A DNA stretch of 64,000 nucleotides from Lentzea albidocapillata (GTDB lineage: Bacteria; Actinomycetota; Actinomycetes; Mycobacteriales; Pseudonocardiaceae), in the NCBI RefSeq assembly GCF_000719115.1, contig NZ_JOEA01000011.1, forward strand, positions 186,001 through 250,000. The letters are read 5' to 3'. The notes beneath the pieces are model-generated. The model searched no databases. It saw nothing but the letters and a program-made list of their open reading frames with translations, and had not been told where the DNA came from. Shown here piece by piece: positions 59,305 to 64,000 of this stretch (position 1 is the first letter of the stretch; the number at the start of each line of letters is the position of its first letter). Both the position numbers and the translations under genes were made by a program.

Positions 59305-59429
59305 GTCCCAAGCGTAGCGATCAGGCCGCCACACCCGCTCAGACCTGGTCGAGAACACGTGGTGCGAGTTCCAGACCGCAGTCCTGATCACGTCTTGTGT
59401 CCGGGCGAACACGAGATGTCATACGCGGC

Positions 59430-60503
59430 TCAGCCGAAGCTGATCCCGGGCAGCAGCGGAAGCGAGATGCTCGGCAGCGGGAGTGGCAGCGGGATCGTGA
59501 TCCCGGGCTTGCCCGACGACGGCGGGGTCGACGTTCCTGGAGCCGACGGCGAGGTCGACGTGCCCGGTGCCACCGACTGCGTGGGCTGCACGGACGGATT
59601 CACCGATCCGGACGGCGCAGGCAGACCCGATGGGGCCGGTCCCAGCGAGGACGGCCTGCTCCCCGGTGACGAGTTCGGGTCGGTGACGACCGCGGCGCAC
59701 TTGTCCTTGGCCGGCAGTGGGCCGAGGGAGTCCGAAGAACCGCTGGTCACGGCGTCGCAGCCCGCGCGGGCGGCCAGGTCGTGGGCCCGCTGGGCGATGC
59801 TCGCCAGCAACCACATCGTCGTGTCGGCGTGGGCGCCCGCGTCGGCGGGCAGGCGAGGACGCAGGGTGCCGACCTTCATGTACTGGGCCAGCGCCCAGTC
59901 GCGGAGGTCGGGCAGCGCCTTCTCGTCGGACGCCGTGGCGTACGTGATGAGCTGGCGGGCACCCTCGACCGCGTCGGCGTCCAGGTCGTTCAGTGCCGTG
60001 AGCTGAGAGGACGACTCCGAGGAGCGTTCGGCCAGGGTTTCCATCTCGGTGACCCTGGACGCGGCGAACTCGAGGTGCTTGAGGGCGCGGTCCTGGTCGT
60101 CGAAGGTCAGGCCGAGCGAGGCGCTTTCGGTGGTGCGCTTGATGCCGTAGAGCGGGTCTCCCGGGAGCGCGTCACGGCTGAGCAGCACACTCATGCCGGC
60201 GAGCGACGTCAGCAGGCAGAGGACCGCGGCCGCGGCGACCGCTAATCGTGCGCGCGCTCCCACCCGTCTTACCGACGAGAGCACCAGTGGCTTCTCCGGT
60301 GGGGGCGCGGTGAGGACGCGCTGTTTCATCCGTTCGCGCGTCTCGGCGTCCGGGCCGACATCCATCCGCCGGAGGAGTTCGACGATCGCGAGGTCCTCAG
60401 CGAGGTCGTCGTTGCCTACCGGCTGTGGGCCGCCTTCAACGGCACGGGCGAATCGCTCGTGCTCCGTCTGCCGCCACCGCGGTGTTCTTCCCTTGCCGTC
60501 CAT
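59430..60503 (-). CDS. DUF5667 membrane protein, probable anti-sigma factor of BldN
   Basis: A 357-residue protein: cytoplasmic N-terminal part (1-85, ERFARAVEGG...EDLAIVELLRRMDVGPDAETRERMKQRV), one transmembrane helix (about 86-110, ARLAVAAAAVLCLLTSLAGMSVLL), an external helical DUF5667 region (about 115-250) and a Pro/Ser/Thr-rich tail ending in a hydrophobic IPLPLPLPSISLPLLPGI segment. Encoded directly downstream of a BldN-like sigma gene, as RsbN is in Streptomyces, so it likely sequesters that sigma factor at the membrane. Confidence 0.8.
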   Translation of the reverse strand: MDGKGRTPRWRQTEHERFARAVEGGPQPVGNDDLAEDLAIVELLRRMDVGPDAETRERMKQRVLTAPPPEKPLVLSSVRRVGARARLAVAAAAVLCLLTSLAGMSVLLSRDALPGDPLYGIKRTTESASLGLTFDDQDRALKHLEFAASRVTEMETLAERSSESSSQLTALNDLDADAVEGARQLITYATASDEKALPDLRDWALAQYMKVGTLRPRLPADAGAHADTTMWLLASIAQRAHDLAARAGCDAVTSGSSDSLGPLPAKDKCAAVVTDPNSSPGSRPSSLGPAPSGLPAPSGSVNPSVQPTQSVAPGTSTSPSAPGTSTPPSSGKPGITIPLPLPLPSISLPLLPGISFG

Positions 60504-60557
60504 CTCAGCCCGAGTAACGAAGTTGATCTGCTTTGGGTTACGCCCCTGCGATCACGA

Positions 60558-61178
60558 TCACCGCAACCAGGACGGGAGAATCTGTGCGAGCCGCCTCACG
60601 GCCCGGTGTTGCAGTGCCTTCACGGCGCCCTCGTTGCGGTCCATGAGCTGCGCGACCTCGGACACCGTCTTGCCTTCGATGAACCTCAGCGTGATGCACT
60701 CGCGCTGATCGTCCCCCAACTGTGAGACGCACCGGAGCAGCTCCGCGTTGGTCGCCTCGGTCATGACCTCCTGCTCGGGGCCGCTCGTCTCCTCGCGGTT
60801 GTCCTGGAGCTCGGCGGTCGTGACCTCGAGCCGGTAGCGGCTCGACTTCACGTGGTCGAACACGATGTTGCGCGCGATCGTGACGAACCACGCGCCCACG
60901 TCGCGGCCCTGGTAGCTGACCGAACCGATGCTCCGCAGCGCGCGGAGGAACGTCTCGCTCGTCACGTCCTCGGCGAACGCGCGATCGCCGCCTACCCGGA
61001 AGAGGACATAGCGAAAAACCATGTCGACGTACTTGTCGTACAGCACTCCGAACGCCCCGGTGTCACCCTCTTGGGCGGCCTTGACGAGCTGCCACGGCTC
61101 GTCGATGGCGTTGTCGTGCTGACCCCCCGTCATGGTTCGGGTGGTCCTGATCGTGTTCGGTCGTGCCCGCGCGGTCAT
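60558..61178 (-). CDS. bldN: ECF sigma factor, BldN-like
   Basis: A 206-residue ECF sigma factor. Region 2: DTGAFGVLYDKYVDMVFRYVLFRVGGDRAFAEDVTSETFLRALRSI...DVGAWFVTIARNIVFDHVKSSRYRLEVTT; region 4: CVSQLGDDQRECITLRFIEGKTVSEVAQLMDRNEGAVKALQHRAVRRL. The KSSRxRLEVTT linker is characteristic of BldN, which drives aerial-development genes. ATG 61178 (GGAGGTG 10 nt upstream) is chosen; ATG 61133 is possible. Anti-sigma candidate downstream. Confidence 0.9.
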   Translation of the reverse strand: MTARARPNTIRTTRTMTGGQHDNAIDEPWQLVKAAQEGDTGAFGVLYDKYVDMVFRYVLFRVGGDRAFAEDVTSETFLRALRSIGSVSYQGRDVGAWFVTIARNIVFDHVKSSRYRLEVTTAELQDNREETSGPEQEVMTEATNAELLRCVSQLGDDQRECITLRFIEGKTVSEVAQLMDRNEGAVKALQHRAVRRLAQILPSWLR

Positions 61179-61341
61179 CGGCTCGCGGCACCTCCACAGA
61201 GTCGCCGTGGCGGGAGCATACGTCTTGTTACTCCGTAGTAGGTAGCGGACGGTTGCGATGGTAAGACGACGGAACCGCGGCTTCATGACGCTCGTCACGC
61301 GTGGAAGACTGCTCGAAGCGCCCAGTGTTCATGAGGAGGCC

Positions 61342-62817
61342 ATGTTGACTTCCGCTCGCAATGTGTCAGATCTGGTCCGTGCTTCGGCACAGCGGGGACC
61401 CAGCCACGTCGCCTTGGTCGACGTAGCGAGCGGTAAGAGCCTCACGTGGGAAACCATCGACGGCGCGACCGACGCTTTCGCCCGCCGTTTGGCCGATTCC
61501 GGACTCGAACCGGGCGGCCGAGTGGCGGTACGGCTGCCCACGAGCCCCGAGTTCGTGGTCGCCGTGTTCGGAATCCTCCGCGCGGGCGGCGTCGTGGTGC
61601 CCACGGGCCCCGGCAACCCGCCGCGCGAGCTCCAGCGCATCCTCGCCGACTCCGGCGCCGGCCTTCTGGTCGGCGACGGTGAGGGCTCCGACGCCCAGGT
61701 GATCGAGGTTCCGGACGTGTCGGCCACCGCCGAGCCGTTCGAGGCCGTCCGCGGCGGCGAGGACCTGGCCGTCCTCGGCTACACCTCGGGCACGTCCGGC
61801 GTGCCGCGCGGCGCGATGCTCTCGCACCGTGCGTTGCTCGCGAACGTCTCGCAGTGCGCCGCGCTGCGCCCCGCTCCGGTCACGGCGGCCGACAGGGTGC
61901 TGCTCGCGCTGCCGTTGTTCCACGTCTACGGCCTCGGCCCCGGCCTGCTGCAGGTGGCGGGCGCGGGTGCCACGGCGATCCTGCTGGAGCGCTTCGAGCC
62001 GTCCAACGTCCTCGACGTCATCGCGGAGCACCGCGTCACCACGATGGTCGGCGTGCCGCCCATGTACCGGGCACTGCTCGCGCACCCGGCCGAGGTGCTG
62101 CGCGAGAAGCTCGCCACGGTCCGGCTCTTCACCTCCGGCGCCGCCCCGCTCCCCGCGGGCGTCATCGCGGAGATGCGCGGCGCGATCGGCATCCCGATCT
62201 ACGAGGGCTACGGCCTCACCGAGACGGGCCCCGTGCTCACGTCGACGCTGGTCGGCGGTGTGCCGAAGCCGGGTTCGGTGGGCCAGGCGCTGCCGGGCGT
62301 CGAGATCCGCCTGGTCGACACGGACGGCTCTGCGCTCGACATCGAGGAGGACGAACCGGGCACCGGCCTGGTGTCCGCGAAGGGTGACAACCTCTTCAGC
62401 GGCTACTGGCCCGACGGCGCGCACGGCCCGGACGCGTCCGGCTGGTTCCGCACCGGCGACGTCGGGTTCATCGACGCCGACGGCGACCTGCACCTGGTCG
62501 ACCGAGCCGGTGACCTGATCATCGTCAACGGCTTCAACGTCTACCCGCACGAGGTCGAGCAGGTCGTCGGCGAGCTGGAGCAGGTGCTCGAGGCCGCGGC
62601 CGTCGGTGTGCCGGACGAGAAGACCGGCGAGTCGGTGAAGGTCGTGCTCGTGCTGCGCGACGGGCAGGAGCTGACCTCGCAGGACGTGGTTGCCCACTGC
62701 GCCGCGCGGCTCGCCAAGTTCAAGGTGCCGACCTCGGTGGAGTTCGCCCCGGCCCTGCCGCACTCGCCGACCGGCAAGCTCGCCCGCGCCGTGCTGCGCA
62801 GGCCTTTGGGAGCATGA
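61342..62817 (+). CDS. Fatty-acyl-CoA ligase-like ANL enzyme
   Basis: A 491-residue ANL ligase: YTSGTSGVPRGAMLSH (A3), LPLFHVYGLG, YEGYGLTETGPVL (A5), GDVGFIDADGDLHLVDRAGDLIIVNGFNVYPHEVE (A7-A8) and catalytic lysine HSPTGKLARAVLRR (A10). It activates a fatty acid as acyl-AMP/CoA; chain length unknown. ATG 61342 follows GAGGAGG. It is divergent from bldN and followed 4 bp later by a glutaredoxin gene. Confidence 0.92.
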   Translation: MLTSARNVSDLVRASAQRGPSHVALVDVASGKSLTWETIDGATDAFARRLADSGLEPGGRVAVRLPTSPEFVVAVFGILRAGGVVVPTGPGNPPRELQRILADSGAGLLVGDGEGSDAQVIEVPDVSATAEPFEAVRGGEDLAVLGYTSGTSGVPRGAMLSHRALLANVSQCAALRPAPVTAADRVLLALPLFHVYGLGPGLLQVAGAGATAILLERFEPSNVLDVIAEHRVTTMVGVPPMYRALLAHPAEVLREKLATVRLFTSGAAPLPAGVIAEMRGAIGIPIYEGYGLTETGPVLTSTLVGGVPKPGSVGQALPGVEIRLVDTDGSALDIEEDEPGTGLVSAKGDNLFSGYWPDGAHGPDASGWFRTGDVGFIDADGDLHLVDRAGDLIIVNGFNVYPHEVEQVVGELEQVLEAAAVGVPDEKTGESVKVVLVLRDGQELTSQDVVAHCAARLAKFKVPTSVEFAPALPHSPTGKLARAVLRRPLGA

Positions 62818-62821
62818 CGGC

Positions 62822-63061
62822 ATGACCCACCACGTGACGTTGATGAGCCGGGTGTCGTGCCACTCCTGCGAGGAGGCCGCCGTCGAGATCGAGCGGATCT
62901 GCGCGGACCTCGGCGCGACCTGGTCCGTCGAGGACGTGGACGCCGATCCGGAACTGCGCGCCGAGTACGGCGACCGGGTGCCGGTGTTCCTGGTGGACGG
63001 GGCGGAGCACGGGTACTGGAAGGTGGAGGAGGACCGCCTGCGGGCGGCCCTCACGGAGTAG
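62822..63061 (+). CDS. Glutaredoxin-family thiol-disulfide protein
   Basis: A 79-residue thioredoxin-fold protein with the redox motif CHSC (in MSRVSCHSCEEAAVEIERICADLG), the cis-proline in DRVPVFLVDG and a final helix. It probably uses mycothiol or thioredoxin-like partners in this organism. It is likely co-transcribed with the acyl-CoA ligase. Confidence 0.9.
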   Translation: MTHHVTLMSRVSCHSCEEAAVEIERICADLGATWSVEDVDADPELRAEYGDRVPVFLVDGAEHGYWKVEEDRLRAALTE

Positions 63062-63122
63062 TTGATTACCGGGGCCTTACGGCTCGGGCGAACCAACGGC
63101 AGATGGGTGTCGAATTAGAGGC

Positions 63123-64000
63123 ATGAAGCCCGCCAAGGCCGCACTCACCGGACTGATCGCCCTTGTCACAGCTCTTGCGGCAGGGCACCTGGTGGCGGCC
63201 TTCGTGGGCCTGAGTGCCTCCCCGTACCTCGCCGTGGGCAACGCCGCGATCGACCTCACGCCGTCGTGGCTGAAGGACTTCGCCATCACCACGTTCGGCA
63301 CCGCCGACAAGCTCGTGCTGCTGATCTGCATGGGCGTCGTGCTCGTGGGCATCGGCATCGGTGCGGGCCTGGCCAGCCGGAACGGCCCCGCGCCGGGGAC
63401 GCTGGTGGCCGTGCTGCTCGGGTTCGTGGGTGTCGCGGCGGTCGTGACCAGGCCCGACGTCGGCCAGCTCGCCGTCCTCGCGCCCGTCGCCAGCACGGCG
63501 GCGGGTGTCTACGCGTTCCGCTACCTGCACCGCGAGGCCGAGGAGAGCGAGAGCAGGCGCGGCTTCCTGATCACCGGCGGGCTCGCGGTCTTCGCGGGAG
63601 TGGCGGGCCAGCTCTTCGGCAGCCGGACGGACGTGGAGGGCTCGCGCCAGGCCGTCGGCGACCTGACGCCGAAGGTCAGAGCGCCGGAGATCCCGCTGAA
63701 CGCCGACTTCGTCAAGGACGGCACCCCGAGCTTCATCACCAGCAGCAAGGACTTCTACCGGATCGACACCGCGCTGAGCGTGCCGCGGATCAGGGCCGAG
63801 GAGTGGGCGCTGCGGGTGCACGGCATGGTCGAGCGGCCGATGGTGCTCACGTTCGAGGAGATCCGCAGCAGGGACCTCGTCGAGGAGACCGTCACGCTGA
63901 CCTGCGTCTCCAACGAGGTCGGCGGGCCGTACATCTCCACGGCCAACTTCGTCGGCGTCAGGATCGGCGACGTGCTGCGGGAAGCCGGCGTGAAGGCGGG
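63123..64000 (+). CDS. Membrane-anchored molybdopterin oxidoreductase, sulfite-oxidase type (partial)
   Basis: The first 292 residues; it runs off the right edge. Four or five N-terminal transmembrane helices (about 5-30, 55-80, 85-110, 115-140, 150-168) lead to the start of the sulfite-oxidase-like Moco domain: SFITSSKDFYRIDTALSVPRIRAEEWALRVHGMVERPMVLTFEEI and TLTCVSNEVGGPYIST, which includes the molybdenum-ligand cysteine (TCVSNEVGG). The active site would lie outside the membrane. The exact substrate is unknown. Confidence 0.88.
   Translation, partial: MKPAKAALTGLIALVTALAAGHLVAAFVGLSASPYLAVGNAAIDLTPSWLKDFAITTFGTADKLVLLICMGVVLVGIGIGAGLASRNGPAPGTLVAVLLGFVGVAAVVTRPDVGQLAVLAPVASTAAGVYAFRYLHREAEESESRRGFLITGGLAVFAGVAGQLFGSRTDVEGSRQAVGDLTPKVRAPEIPLNADFVKDGTPSFITSSKDFYRIDTALSVPRIRAEEWALRVHGMVERPMVLTFEEIRSRDLVEETVTLTCVSNEVGGPYISTANFVGVRIGDVLREAGVKA

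Overview
The window is a high-GC actinobacterial chromosome segment. It shows GTG/TTG starts, many 4-bp stop/start overlaps, mycothiol synthesis (mshA), SenX3-RegX3, BldN- and BldC-type developmental regulators and a gamma-butyrolactone-receptor-like repressor. Gene order from about 24.2 kb to 59.3 kb follows, with gaps and insertions, the Mycobacterium tuberculosis Rv0474-Rv0505c neighbourhood: XRE regulator, HbhA, DUF2516, DUF2505, murB, SDR, L,D-transpeptidase, mshA, ybjN, gpm1, senX3-regX3, ppx, proC, BldC-like, bS-like 33-aa protein, galE2, acyltransferase, serB1. The proline-rich style, regulators and inserted genes fit a Pseudonocardiales genome (Lentzea, Saccharothrix or Actinosynnema type); this is an inference.

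Layout. 0-4.2 kb: a lipoprotein fragment, a cold-shock gene and a copZ-copA copper efflux operon with a CsoR-like operator. 4.3-9.4 kb: a TetR/GBL-receptor-like repressor, a Glu-Asp-Phe tRNA cluster, a PP2C / small-HTH / Clp-N module with paired palindromes, and a YczE / MocR divergent pair. 9.4-14.6 kb: accessory region with four consecutive hairpins, a proline-rich exported protein, a miniature subtilase converging on a TPR-CHAT protease, a small beta-rich protein and an ECF sigma gene; DnaA-box-like motifs lie around the sigma gene. 14.6-20.9 kb: aminotransferase, DUF445 protein, CGNR protein, and a PadR-regulated ABC exporter whose permease is cut short at an IS605-type right-end remnant. 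20.9-24.1 kb: membrane NACHT NTPase and PCMT-like methyltransferase. 24.1-42.4 kb: the mycobacterial-type syntenic block, interrupted by an aminotransferase homologue lacking the PLP lysine and by a tnpB element just upstream of a hydrolase-mshA-ybjN operon. 42.4-64 kb: an AT-richer promoter region, acyl-CoA ligases, gpm, senX3-regX3, ppx, proline metabolism, bldC, galE2, a predicted P450-like/PEP-mutase fusion with a divergent ArsR regulator, serB-like phosphatase, bldN with a membrane anti-sigma candidate, and a truncated membrane molybdopterin oxidoreductase at the right edge.

The best candidates for undescribed biology are the sigma / beta-rich protein / CHAT / subtilase module (10.7-14.6 kb), the P450-like/PEP-mutase fusion (56.4-57.7 kb), the PP2C/HTH/ClpN module (5.8-7.3 kb) and the pseudo-aminotransferase (29.4-30.4 kb). 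All functions are assigned from sequence reading only; no database search was run.
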